A stretch of 62,500 nt of DNA, from positions 4,323,022-4,385,521 of the forward strand of contig NZ_CP013141.1 of assembly GCF_001442535.1 (NCBI RefSeq), written 5' to 3'. Under the pieces are notes generated by a model, which saw only the letters and a list, made by a program, of their open reading frames with translations, made no database searches and was not told the origin of the DNA. Each line of letters opens with the position of its first letter. Position 1 is the first letter of the stretch. The position numbers and the translations under genes are program-made. The DNA comes from Lysobacter antibioticus (lineage in GTDB: Bacteria > Pseudomonadota > Gammaproteobacteria > Xanthomonadales > Xanthomonadaceae). Below, one piece after another: positions 11,502 to 20,085 of the stretch.

Positions 11502-11661
11502 GAGCGGCGCAAGCCGCGACCAACCGCAGAGGTGATCGAAAGCGCTGCATCCGAAGCTCGGCCAATCGGTGGCTTTCCGGATCGGTTGCCGGTTTATCGA
11601 ATCTTCGTCGAGGGCGCTTGCGTACGCCTGTGCTTTTGGTCGCGACTCGCATCGCTCCTAC
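11498..11661. repeat. REPIN-like element B, overlapping the cca stop codon
   Basis: The left REP begins with GTAG at 11498-11501 and its TAG is the cca stop. The inverted right REP ends at 11661 (GGTCGCGAC...TCGCTCCTAC). Inner flanks read AACCGCAGAGGTGATCGAAA. A further single inverted REP is at 11708-11731, between this element and the terminator of the next gene. Confidence 0.88.
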
Positions 11662-11757
11662 CCAAAACAGCCACGACATCGCCTCTACCAACGCGACGGC
11701 CGTAACGCGTCGCGGCTTACGCCGCTCCTACAGGGTTGGCGGGCCGTTCGACGCCGC

Positions 11758-11790
11758 AAAAAAAAACCGCCGCGCGGGTGCGCGGCGGTT
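11758..11790 (-). terminator. Rho-independent terminator of the second TonB-dependent receptor
   Basis: On the minus strand the stem AACCGCCGCGC with its complement (loop ACCC) is followed by a run of about nine T. It lies 24 nt past the receptor stop codon. Confidence 0.88.
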
Positions 11791-11813
11791 TCGGTTTCGC
11801 AAAGGTGCCGCTA

Positions 11814-14315
11814 TCAGAACCGGTAATCGATCCGGGCGTAGTAGCTGCCGCCGTTCATGCCGAACGGCAGGGTTTCCCAACCGTACTTGAAGCCGAGCTG
11901 CGGGAACGGCGCACCGGTGACGGTGTCCCACTTGTCGGGGTAGGTGTCGAAGATGTTGTTGCCGCCGACGGTCAGGCTGGTCTTGTCGTTGAACTTGTAG
12001 CGCACCGCCAGATCGCCGAGCCACTTGCCGCCCCAGCGCTGCTTGGTGCCCGGGGTGAAGCCTTCGCCGGCCACCGAACCGTAGTAGTTCGCACGCGCCG
12101 TCCATTCCCACTTGCCGATCTCGTACACGCTCTGCAGCACGTGGTGGGCGCGCGGCTGGCCGTCCTGGATCAGGGTCACCTGAGTGTCGTCGAACAGCGC
12201 TTCCGGCGACAGGATCGTCGACTGCGAGCGGCGGTCCTTGACCTCGGTCTTGTTGAAGTGGACCAGCGCGGTGAGGTTGAGCTTGGAACCGCCGGCGAAC
12301 TCGGTGTTGTGGCTGGCGACCACGTCCAGGCCGGTGGTGCGGGTGTCGATGGCGTTGGTGAAGAACAGCACCTGGCCGACGCCGATCGGATCGAGGATCG
12401 CGCGGATCGGGCAGTTGCCGTTGCCGGGGGCGCAGGGCTGGCCGTTGGTGCCGACACTCTCGGGCTGGATGTTGCTGGAGAAGATGATGCGGTCGTCGAT
12501 GTCGATGCGGAACACGTCCATCGTCAGCGAGAAGCGGTCGTTCGGCTTGAACACGAAGCCCAGCGAGGCGCTCTTGGAGGTTTCCTCCTTGAGCGGCTCG
12601 ATGCCGAAGGCGCGCGTCACCGCGCTGTCCTGGCGCGCGGTCAGGGTGTCGGTGAGCACGCCGGCGGCGTTGAGGTTGGTCGAGCGCTGGCTGTAGAACA
12701 GCTGCTGCACGCCCGGCGCGCGGAAACCGGTCGAGACGGTACCGCGCACGGCGAACTGTTCGGTCGCGTCGAAACGCGCCGAGAGCTTGCCGGTGGTGGT
12801 GTTGCCGAAGTCGGAGTAATCCTCGTAACGCACCGCGCCGCCGAGCAGGAAGCGGTCGGTCAGGTTGGTTTCGGCGTCGAAGTAGACGGCGTAGTTATGG
12901 CGGCCGTCGTCGACGGCTTCGTTCGGCGAGAAGCCCGGAAAGCCCTGCATGCCCGGCTGGGCGGTGTCGCCGGTCTGGCCGAAGATCGGGATCGCGCGGT
13001 TGTTGGTGCGGCCGTAGGTGTAGGTCACCGGCGCGCCGGGGCGGATCTGGTAGTCGTCCTGGCGGTATTCCAGGCCGGTGCCGAGGTACAGCGGGTTGTC
13101 GTTGAAGCCCTTCAGGGTGCCGCGGAAATCCAGGTTGAAGGTGGTCTGGTCGAACTGCAGGGTGCCGGTGTCGGCCTTGGTCGGCGACTCGGCGTAGATG
13201 CCGCCGCCCGGCTTGGGCTCGTACCACCAGCTCACGTTGACCGAGTTGCTTTCTTCGAAGCCGAACTTGCTGCGGCCGCGGTTGATCGAGATGTCCCAGT
13301 CCCAATTGTCGTTGATCGGGGCTTTGTAGCCGACCGCGAGCGAATGGTCGTCGACAGTGGTCAGAATGTTCGGCAGGAAGCCGTTCGGGTACAGCGCCGG
13401 CACCGTGCGGTTGTCGCCCGGGCTGCGGAAGAAGCCGGAGGAATCGCCTTCGCGCCTGGACAGGCCGCCGAACCAGTACAGCTCGCCGTTGCCGACCGGC
13501 AGGCCGCCGTTGAACCAGAAGTAGGCGTCGGTGGCGTCGGCGTCGCCGAGACGCTGGGTCACGCGCGGCGGGTTCACGCGCAGGCTGTCGGGGCCGGCAC
13601 GGTTGGTCTCGGCGCGGTCGCGGTATTCCAGCGACAGGTTGAGGTAGCCGCCGTCGCCGCCGAGCTTGACCCCGGTGTTGACCGAGCCCTGGTAGTTGGC
13701 GCCGTCGCCGGCGTAGTACTTGCCGGCCTGGAACGAGAGCTGGGTTTCCTCGGTTTGCTTCTTGAGGATGATGTTGATCACGCCGGAGATCGCGTCCGAA
13801 CCGTACTGCGCCGCGGCGCCGTCGCGCAGCACTTCGATGCGCTCGATCGCCGACAGCGGAATGGCGTTGATGTCGGTACCGGCCGAACCGCGGCCGATGG
13901 TCTGCTGCACGTTGACCAGCGCCTGCTGGTGGCGGCGCTTGCCGTTGACCAGCACCAGCACCTGGTCGGGGCCGAGCGAACGCAGCGTGGCCGGACGCAG
14001 GATGTCGGTGCCGTCGCTGACGAAGGTGCGGGAGAAATTGAACGAGGGCTCCAGCATCTGCAGGATCTGACCGATCTCGGTCGCGCCGGTGGCGTTCAAT
14101 TCTTCCTTGCCGATCACGTCGACCGGAGCGGCGGTCTCTTCGGCGGCACGGCCGCGCGCGCGCGAACCGGTCACCTGCACCGCGTCGAGGGTCGTCGCTT
14201 CGCGGCTGGCCGGAGCGGCGGGCTCCTGGGCGAAAGCGGAAGGAACAACGAAGGCGCTGGCGGCCACGGCGGCGGCTACGGCCAGCGCCAGACGGTTGCG
14301 GTGCACTACGGACAT
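11814..14315 (-). CDS. TonB-dependent outer-membrane receptor
   Basis: This 833-residue receptor has a signal peptide ending at AFAQ (about residue 30), a DAVQVTGSRARGR segment, then a plug with VLVNGKRRHQQALVN and IERIEVLRDGAAAQYGSD. The barrel contains STGFRAPGVQQLFYSQ and ends in SYYARIDYRF, giving the expected C-terminal Phe. It is shorter than the receptor at 2108 and of a different subfamily, resembling receptors whose plug reads QQTIGRGSAGTDINAIPL. ATG at 14315 is preceded by AAGGAA. The ligand is not identifiable. A possible promoter is at 14376-14404, and a terminator follows. Confidence 0.92.
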   Translation of the reverse strand: MSVVHRNRLALAVAAAVAASAFVVPSAFAQEPAAPASREATTLDAVQVTGSRARGRAAEETAAPVDVIGKEELNATGATEIGQILQMLEPSFNFSRTFVSDGTDILRPATLRSLGPDQVLVLVNGKRRHQQALVNVQQTIGRGSAGTDINAIPLSAIERIEVLRDGAAAQYGSDAISGVINIILKKQTEETQLSFQAGKYYAGDGANYQGSVNTGVKLGGDGGYLNLSLEYRDRAETNRAGPDSLRVNPPRVTQRLGDADATDAYFWFNGGLPVGNGELYWFGGLSRREGDSSGFFRSPGDNRTVPALYPNGFLPNILTTVDDHSLAVGYKAPINDNWDWDISINRGRSKFGFEESNSVNVSWWYEPKPGGGIYAESPTKADTGTLQFDQTTFNLDFRGTLKGFNDNPLYLGTGLEYRQDDYQIRPGAPVTYTYGRTNNRAIPIFGQTGDTAQPGMQGFPGFSPNEAVDDGRHNYAVYFDAETNLTDRFLLGGAVRYEDYSDFGNTTTGKLSARFDATEQFAVRGTVSTGFRAPGVQQLFYSQRSTNLNAAGVLTDTLTARQDSAVTRAFGIEPLKEETSKSASLGFVFKPNDRFSLTMDVFRIDIDDRIIFSSNIQPESVGTNGQPCAPGNGNCPIRAILDPIGVGQVLFFTNAIDTRTTGLDVVASHNTEFAGGSKLNLTALVHFNKTEVKDRRSQSTILSPEALFDDTQVTLIQDGQPRAHHVLQSVYEIGKWEWTARANYYGSVAGEGFTPGTKQRWGGKWLGDLAVRYKFNDKTSLTVGGNNIFDTYPDKWDTVTGAPFPQLGFKYGWETLPFGMNGGSYYARIDYRF

Positions 14316-14375
14316 GGTCGGTTCCTTGCGAGGATGAGGTCAGGCTCTGCAGAGCCCGCGGCGAGCCTCACAAAT

Positions 14376-14404
14376 TTTTAACCGTTGCGCAAGCGGCTGT
14401 CTAA
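14376..14404 (-). promoter_or_regulatory. Possible sigma-70 promoter of the TonB-dependent receptor
   Basis: On the minus strand, TTAGAC (14399-14404) and TTAAAA (14376-14381) are separated by 17 nt, about 60 nt upstream of the start codon. The match is moderate, and the surrounding sequence is the most AT-rich near this gene. Confidence 0.4.
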
Positions 14405-14552
14405 CTGTGCCAAATATGTCTTTGTGACCGTTTTCTACTTATCGATGGGTCGGTAATCGGTTATTTCGTCCGATCATCGGGCCGGCGATCCTGAACAGCG
14501 GCGGGTCGAAATCGCCGCTGATTGCCGATTTCCGGACCCAGTGCGCGAAACC

Positions 14553-14987
14553 TCAGGCCGGCCGACGCGCCAGCCGGCGGTCCAACCTTTGCAGCCAGCG
14601 CGAGGCCGGGGTCAGCGACACGAACAGGCCGGCGAACACGCCGAGACTGTTGGCGGCGGCATCGATGGCGTCGCCGGTGCGCGAATCGGTCAGGCCGGCC
14701 TGGGCGAATTCCAGCGCCACGCCGAGCGCGATCAGGCCGGCCGCGGCGATCGCCTGCGGGCGCAGGCGCGCGAACAGCATCGTCGCGTACGCCGACATCG
14801 CCGCATACGCGGAAAAATGTTCGATCTTGTCGAACCCCGAGAACGGCGTCGGCGGCAGATCGTGCGCCGGCAACAGGGTCGCAGCGGCGACCGCTGCGAT
14901 CATCGCCACGCCGATCGCGCACCACAGCGCCGGCCGCTCGAATGCGCGCAGCGCGCCGCGCGCCTCGTGTCCGCTTACCCGGCTCAC
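14553..14987 (-). CDS. VanZ-family membrane protein
   Basis: This 144-residue protein starts at a GTG that overlaps the stop of the upstream methyltransferase (GTGA, 4 nt), so the two are translationally coupled. It has about four hydrophobic segments. The first stretch contains LLPAHDLPPTPFSGFDKIEHF, whose central DKIEHF is the conserved charged motif of VanZ-like proteins; DAAANSLGVFAGL is the second conserved block. VanZ confers slight teicoplanin resistance in enterococci, but most members have no known role. Confidence 0.85.
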   Translation of the reverse strand: MSRVSGHEARGALRAFERPALWCAIGVAMIAAVAAATLLPAHDLPPTPFSGFDKIEHFSAYAAMSAYATMLFARLRPQAIAAAGLIALGVALEFAQAGLTDSRTGDAIDAAANSLGVFAGLFVSLTPASRWLQRLDRRLARRPA

Positions 14988-16168
14988 AGACGGAAACTCA
15001 GGTCGCCGGCCATGAAGGCCACGCCGAACTCGACGCCCTTCTCGAAGCCCATGACCTGGAAGCACTCGCCCATTTCGCTCGGCAAAGTCAGGCGCTTGAC
15101 CTCGTTGAGGCGGCGCTGCTTCTCGAGTTCGTCCTCGATCTGCTCGATCCGCTGCAACACCCCGGCCAGGCCGTTGCCGAGCAGGAAACTGGCTTGCGAG
15201 CAGTAGCCGGACAGATCGAAACCGGCGGCGACGCCGGCCTCGACCAGAGCGGTGAAATCGACCGAGGCGGTCAGGTCCTGCAGGCCCGGCCAGAGCAGCG
15301 GGTCGCCGTGCATGCGGTGGCGATAGAACGCACGCAAGGTGCCATCGACGCGATCGGGCGCGTAGAACTCGGCGCGCGCATAACCGTAGTCGACGAACAG
15401 CATGGCGCCGTTGCGCAGACCGCCGGCGACCGCCTGGATCCAGTACGGCAATTGCGGCAACAGCTCGGAGCGATAACCCTCGGCGAGCGGATGTTCGAGG
15501 CGGCGCTCGGCGATGCGCACGGCCTGGGCGAGAAAATCGTCGGCCGGGCGCAACTCGCGCGCGAAACCGTCGCCGTCGATCACCACGTATTCCTCGAACA
15601 CTTCCTCGTCGCGGATCGCGAAGCGCGGCGTCGGCAGTGCATCGATGACTTCGTTGGCGAACAGCACGCCGTCCCACTCGTCGCCGAACGGCCCGTCCGG
15701 CCATTCGAGCAGATCGAACAACGGCGGCACCAGCCGTTCGCGCAGGCGTTCGCGCTGGCGATGGCGCAGCTCGGCGCTCGGTTCCAGGATCGCGTAGCGG
15801 TCGGGCAAGGCGTCCAGCTCGAGCAGGCGCTTGAGCGCGACTTCGGCGAACGCGCCGGTGCCGCCGCCGAGTTCGAGAAAGCGCGCCGACGGACCGATCT
15901 GCTGCAACACCGGCGCCACCGCTTCGGCCACGCAGGCGGCGAAGATCGGCCCGATCTCCGGCGCGGTGACGAAATCGCCGCTTGCGCCGAACTTGCTCGC
16001 GCCGGCGCTGTAATACCCCAGACCCGGCGCATACAGCGCCAGCTCCATGAAACGCGAGAACGGGATCGCGCCGCCGTGGGCGAGGATCTGCTCGCGGATC
16101 AGGGCCGCCAGGCGCGTACTGTGGGCGAGCGCATCGGCATCGGGAGTCGGCAGATCGAAGGAATTCAC
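14984..16168 (-). CDS. Class I SAM-dependent methyltransferase, MidA/NDUFAF7 family
   Basis: This 394-residue protein carries the family-defining N-terminal block GGAIPFSRFMELALYAPGLG and GDFVTAPEIGPIF, then the SAM-binding motif FLELGGGTGAFA (about residues 96-107). FANEVIDALPTPRF is the conserved post-I motif. Mitochondrial NDUFAF7 dimethylates an arginine of a complex I subunit; bacterial homologues are presumed protein arginine methyltransferases, but the target is unknown. Length matches the family (about 390). It is followed by an overlapping VanZ gene. Confidence 0.88.
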   Translation of the reverse strand: MNSFDLPTPDADALAHSTRLAALIREQILAHGGAIPFSRFMELALYAPGLGYYSAGASKFGASGDFVTAPEIGPIFAACVAEAVAPVLQQIGPSARFLELGGGTGAFAEVALKRLLELDALPDRYAILEPSAELRHRQRERLRERLVPPLFDLLEWPDGPFGDEWDGVLFANEVIDALPTPRFAIRDEEVFEEYVVIDGDGFARELRPADDFLAQAVRIAERRLEHPLAEGYRSELLPQLPYWIQAVAGGLRNGAMLFVDYGYARAEFYAPDRVDGTLRAFYRHRMHGDPLLWPGLQDLTASVDFTALVEAGVAAGFDLSGYCSQASFLLGNGLAGVLQRIEQIEDELEKQRRLNEVKRLTLPSEMGECFQVMGFEKGVEFGVAFMAGDLSFRL

Positions 16169-16403
16169 GTGAGTGGCGGCGTCGCAGGCGCATCGGAAAC
16201 AGGCCGACAGGATACGGCCCCGGCGCAGCCGCGGCGAATCGCGAAGGCCGGCGCCGGACAGGCTGAACGCAGACTTGCGCGACGCTGCCGGGCGCCCGCG
16301 CGGCTAGCGCTTTGGTACTAAATCGGCGGCATTCGGGGGGTGTGCGCGTTTCAGTTTCATCGCATCCGTGCAAGATGGCCGCGTCCCGCACGGAAGCCCG
16401 CCC

Positions 16404-17249
16404 ATGAGCACCGTCGATCCGGCCGTCGAACGTCGCCGGCAAGCGCTCGAACGCATGCAACGACCGCCCCGGCCCGGCGCCGGGCTGTGGATCCTCGTGC
16501 TGATCTATTGGAGCCTGTGGGCGTTGTTCGCCTATTCGCTCGCCGACACCATCCGCTATCCGATCGCCGAAGCCTATCTGCCGCCGAGCCTGTATCCGGA
16601 CAACGTCGCGCCGGCGTGGTTCTTCGGCGTGTTCGTCGGGTCGTTCGGCGGCTTCATCGCCGGCTTCCTGCTGAGCTACGTGCTCAAGGAGCTATACGGT
16701 CTGGCCGCGAGCACCTGGGGCCAGTTCGCTTCAACCCTGCTCGCGTGCGCGGTGGGCTTCTGGCGCGGCGCGGGCGACTCGTGGGTCGCGCCGTTGCGGG
16801 TCGGTTCGTTCGCCGATGCGCCGGGCACGCCCGCCCCGGATTGGGACTTCATCGCCTGGCTCGGCTGGAGCGCGCAGTACTGGTTGCCGGCCTCGCTGGC
16901 GCTGGCGGCGCTGTGCTGCGCGGGCCTGGCTTGGCGCGCGCACCGCCGCCACGCAGCGCGTGCCGAACGCATCCGGCGCCTGCTCGCCGAAGGCCGGCGC
17001 GCGGACGCGGCGATCACCGAGGTCCACGACACCGGCGTGGAGATCTACCACGAGATGCGCCTGCGCTTCGTCGTCCGCTTCACCGACCACGCCGGCGTCG
17101 AGCGTTGGGTGACCAAGACCGGTCTGTTCGACCCGGTGCGGTTGCCGCGCGTCGGCGATGCGGCCCTGGTCTGGTTCTACCCGGACCGGGCCGACGAAGA
17201 GGACCAGATCCTGGTCGGTTTTGCGAACGGCGACGAGCCGATCGCCTGA
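16404..17249 (+). CDS. Hypothetical membrane protein with a C-terminal DUF3592-like domain
   Basis: A 281-residue protein with three to four membrane segments: about 30-50 (WILVLIYWSLWALFAYSL), 75-100, 105-125 and 165-185. These are followed by a basic stretch (RAHRRHAARAERIRRLL) and a soluble C-terminal domain. That domain (EGRRADAAITEVHDTG through RVGDAALVWFYPDRADEED) resembles DUF3592, a small beta domain seen after membrane segments. The first ATG of the frame at 16368 was rejected because its residues are non-hydrophobic and poor. It is transcribed divergently from the methyltransferase, and its stop lies 7 nt from the convergent DUF6159 gene. Confidence 0.65.
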   Translation: MSTVDPAVERRRQALERMQRPPRPGAGLWILVLIYWSLWALFAYSLADTIRYPIAEAYLPPSLYPDNVAPAWFFGVFVGSFGGFIAGFLLSYVLKELYGLAASTWGQFASTLLACAVGFWRGAGDSWVAPLRVGSFADAPGTPAPDWDFIAWLGWSAQYWLPASLALAALCCAGLAWRAHRRHAARAERIRRLLAEGRRADAAITEVHDTGVEIYHEMRLRFVVRFTDHAGVERWVTKTGLFDPVRLPRVGDAALVWFYPDRADEEDQILVGFANGDEPIA

Positions 17250-17256
17250 GCGCGGC

Positions 17257-18081
17257 TCAACGGCCGCGCGCTTCCAGTTGCAGGCCTTCGAAACCGGCCG
17301 GCATTTCGCCGTCGACCGCATAACGGTACAGCGCTGCCGAATACACGCCGCCGAGCGCGCTCTGGTACACCGCCAGGGCCAGCAAGGCGAGCACGGTCAC
17401 CGCGCCGAACAGCACCGCCAGGGCCGAAGACACCAGGCCGAGCACGTAGGCCAGGCCGAAACCGACCACGCCGACGGCGACCATCGCCAGGCCGGTGGCC
17501 AGGCCGATCCCGACCATGCCGGCCGCGCTTTCGCCCCAGGTGCGCTTGAACATGCTCACGCTGCGCTTGACCGCATCGATCGGACCGACGTCTTCGGCGA
17601 CCAGCACCGGCACCACCAGGAAGGTCGCGATGGTCCACGCCGCGCCGAGCGCGCCGCCGATCATGCGCACGATGAAGTTGTTGTCGCGGTCCTTGAGGGC
17701 CTGCAGGATCATGCCGACGGTCGCGGCGATGGCAGCGTAGCCGGCGATCGCGGGCAGGCGCGAAGCCGCGGCGCGGAAGCCGTCGCCGACGGTCGGGTCG
17801 CCGCCTTCCAGGCGGATCATCGCCGCGCTGACCAGGGCGCAGTTGCAGAAGATGATCACGAAGTACTGGCAGAAGTAGAACGTGAAGGCGAACAGCGCGG
17901 CGCCGGGGCCGTAGCCGTCGGAGAAGATCTCCAGCGCCGCGGCCGGGATCAGGAAGGTCGCCAGCACGATCAGCACGCACACCGCCGACACCACCGGGAA
18001 CACCAATAGTTCGCGATCCGAATTGAGCACCGCGGCGCTGGCCTTGGCGAGTTCCCAGCTGCGCGAAAGTTTCTCGAACAT
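17257..18081 (-). CDS. DUF6159-family integral membrane protein
   Basis: This 274-residue protein begins MFEKLSRSWELAKASAAVL and has six hydrophobic segments, matching a family now named DUF6159 (from memory, not checked). The early RELLVFPVVSAV block precedes the first helix, and PIDAVKRSVSMFKRTWGES forms a conserved amphipathic loop between later helices. No function is known. The start at 18081 is favoured by GGGGGC just upstream and by the family N-terminus. A strong inverted repeat (18085-18112) covers this ribosome-binding region. Confidence 0.75.
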   Translation of the reverse strand: MFEKLSRSWELAKASAAVLNSDRELLVFPVVSAVCVLIVLATFLIPAAALEIFSDGYGPGAALFAFTFYFCQYFVIIFCNCALVSAAMIRLEGGDPTVGDGFRAAASRLPAIAGYAAIAATVGMILQALKDRDNNFIVRMIGGALGAAWTIATFLVVPVLVAEDVGPIDAVKRSVSMFKRTWGESAAGMVGIGLATGLAMVAVGVVGFGLAYVLGLVSSALAVLFGAVTVLALLALAVYQSALGGVYSAALYRYAVDGEMPAGFEGLQLEARGR

Positions 18082-18084
18082 CTC

Positions 18085-18112
18085 ATGCCCCCATGTTTGA
18101 TCCCGGGGGCAT
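18085..18112 (-). promoter_or_regulatory. Inverted repeat covering the ribosome-binding site of the DUF6159 gene
   Basis: ATGCCCCC and GGGGGCAT form an 8-bp perfect stem with a 12-nt loop, and the 3' arm is the G-rich sequence 3 nt before the ATG. Folding in the mRNA would occlude the Shine-Dalgarno sequence. Confidence 0.5.
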
Positions 18113-18303
18113 CGTCGAACCTGCGGTGGGAAATCGCAAGTGGTGCAGGCGGGGAGGGACGCCCGATAGGCGCCTCGGCGGTGCGAGAGGAAGGCATGCA
18201 GCAACGGAGCGACCGCCCCCTCCATGAACGCATGCCGCAACCAGGACTCAGCGGGCCGACACGCCGGCAGGCCGACCGGAGAGGCCGGCCCGCCGCATTG
18301 GAC

Positions 18304-19548
18304 TCAGTGCTTCAGGTAATCGAACAGCTCCAGGCCGACCTGCTTGTAGCCCGAGTCGTCGTCATGGACGACGCCATAAGTCGGCTCGCACGGATGGCCC
18401 GGGACCGAGCCCATCGGCAGGTTCATCAGCCGCCAGAACGTAATCATGTGGGTCGCGTTACCGATGGTCGGATCGGCTGCGATCTTGCGATACAGCGAAT
18501 CACGCTCGGCAATCGGCAGCCCCACGTGCGGCTGCGGCGGTGAGCAGAACGAAGTCAGATCGAAGGAGCCGACTTCGCCGAGCAGCATCTTGCCGCGATA
18601 CGCGGTTGGCACGAATTTTCCGACCTCGACGATTCCGGCGCGCAGCGCGCTCAGCATCTTGTCCGCCGTCGGCGGCGAACCTCCGCTGCGATACAGGTGC
18701 ACGTTCGGATAGCCACCGCCACCGACCGCGTAGTACGCCCCCATGTAGTTGCGCGCGCTGATGCTCCAGTCCCCGCCCGCATTGTTGAGAAACGTTTCGT
18801 GGGCACCGGTAATCGATGGCGTCGTCTGGTTGGTAACGACCCCATAATGGTTAAGAACGAAGTTGATTCCACCCTGCAGATCGGCCGCGCGTTCCGGTGT
18901 GGAAAACACGGTGCTCACACTGCCATCGGGCCTGACCCCGGCGACACTGTCGAACTCGTTGAATCCCTCGACGTAGAGGCGAGTGCGAAGCCATTCGCGG
19001 CTGATGCGCGGGTCGTTGGCCAAGTAATTGACCAGACCACCCATCTCCCAGGAGAGGTTGTTCTTGAGCTGAGTCCAGGTCGTGTCGGATTCCGGCATCG
19101 GAGCGAAATGGCTGCCGCCGCTCATCCAGTTCGGCACGGGGGTACCGAAGGTCAGAATCAGGTGCAGGTTGTAATCTTCGTAGAGATTCACTACGTCGGC
19201 GACGTAGCTGTAGCGATCCGTGTTCGTGCGTTCGGGATGAAGCAGCGAAACCGGAATGATTTCACGGAACGCCCCGACATGTTGTTTGTCGGCCAGATCG
19301 AACAGCCGTCGACTGATCCGATCGAAGGATACTGGCCTCATATTGGTGTTGCAGGGCACATCGACCACGCTTCCGCCAATGGTTTCCTTGCAATCGAAAC
19401 CCCGCTCCATCAGATACTGGGCAATATAGGGCTCATTGAAACCAATGGACCATTTGTCGGCCGCCATCGCGAGTGGCGCCATAGCCGAAGCCACTATCAA
19501 CGCCCCCACTTGCATCAAGACATCACGTACTTTCTTCACTTTTCGCAT
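18304..19548 (-). CDS. Secreted glycoside hydrolase-like TIM-barrel protein
   Basis: A 414-residue exported protein with a signal peptide ending near AMAAD. I do not recognise a named family, but two segments look like the catalytic pair of clan GH-A glycosidases: LYVEGFNEFD, with an Asn-Glu (N197-E198) as candidate acid/base, and KMLLGEVGSFD, with E325 as candidate nucleophile, about 127 residues apart as expected. Base composition is less GC-rich than its neighbours and it has no operon partner, which fits acquisition by transfer. The start may be ATG 19548 or GTG 19539; the GTG has better-spaced AAGGA upstream. Function remains inferred. Confidence 0.6.
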   Translation of the reverse strand: MRKVKKVRDVLMQVGALIVASAMAPLAMAADKWSIGFNEPYIAQYLMERGFDCKETIGGSVVDVPCNTNMRPVSFDRISRRLFDLADKQHVGAFREIIPVSLLHPERTNTDRYSYVADVVNLYEDYNLHLILTFGTPVPNWMSGGSHFAPMPESDTTWTQLKNNLSWEMGGLVNYLANDPRISREWLRTRLYVEGFNEFDSVAGVRPDGSVSTVFSTPERAADLQGGINFVLNHYGVVTNQTTPSITGAHETFLNNAGGDWSISARNYMGAYYAVGGGGYPNVHLYRSGGSPPTADKMLSALRAGIVEVGKFVPTAYRGKMLLGEVGSFDLTSFCSPPQPHVGLPIAERDSLYRKIAADPTIGNATHMITFWRLMNLPMGSVPGHPCEPTYGVVHDDDSGYKQVGLELFDYLKH

Positions 19549-19635
19549 CCTTGAGATGAGCGCTCAAAACTAAGCACACTAGTGCGCGCCCGGCATCGCG
19601 CCGGGCACACGCAGCAAGTATTGCATCGCGCTTTC

Positions 19636-19986
19636 TCAGCGGCTGCGTTCGATCAACACCCCGACCGCGCGCGCATTGCGGATCGCGCTGGGCTTGCTGA
19701 GCTTGAGCCGGACCCGGCGCACACCGAATTCCTCCAGCACGATCGCGGCGACGCGTTCGGCCAAGGTCTCGACCAGACCGAACTGCGACTGCGATGCGTA
19801 CTCGACGATGCGATCGCTGATCGCCTTGTAGTCGAGGGTGTCGCCGATCGCATCGCTGGCCGCGGGCACGCGGTTGTCGAAAGCCATCTCGAGATCGAAC
19901 ACCAGGGGTTGGCGGATCCGCCGCTCCCAGTCGTAGATGCCGATCACGGCCTCGATTTCGAGGCCTTCGATGAAAACGTGGTCCAT
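19636..19986 (-). CDS. folB: Dihydroneopterin aldolase
   Basis: The 116-residue cytoplasmic enzyme of folate synthesis converts 7,8-dihydroneopterin to 6-hydroxymethyl-dihydropterin and glycolaldehyde. The family pattern is clear: DHVFIEGLEIEAVIGIYDWER at the N-terminus (here IGIYDWER is the key block), DYKAISDRIVEY, and LVETLAERVA with the Glu that binds the pterin, ending in VRLKLSKPSAIRNARAVGV. Length fits FolB (about 117-120). It follows tsaD on the same strand, separated by a 98-nt heptamer-repeat region that forms its leader. Confidence 0.95.
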   Translation of the reverse strand: MDHVFIEGLEIEAVIGIYDWERRIRQPLVFDLEMAFDNRVPAASDAIGDTLDYKAISDRIVEYASQSQFGLVETLAERVAAIVLEEFGVRRVRLKLSKPSAIRNARAVGVLIERSR

Positions 19987-19992
19987 GGGGCG

Positions 19993-20085
19993 CCGGGAAT
20001 GGGGAATCGAGAGTAGGGAATCGTAAGGGCAGGGATGGTAGGCGGGATCGCGCGACGTTGCGATTCCCCATTCCCGATTTCCGGC
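19993..20085. repeat. GGGAATC/GGGAATG heptamer palindrome between tsaD and folB
   Basis: Direct units (GGGAATGGGGAATCG, then GGGAATCGTAAGG) on the left and inverted units (CGATTCCCCATTCCCGAT) on the right bracket a ~30-nt core. The array abuts the tsaD stop codon and runs up to 7 nt from the folB start. Confidence 0.8.
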
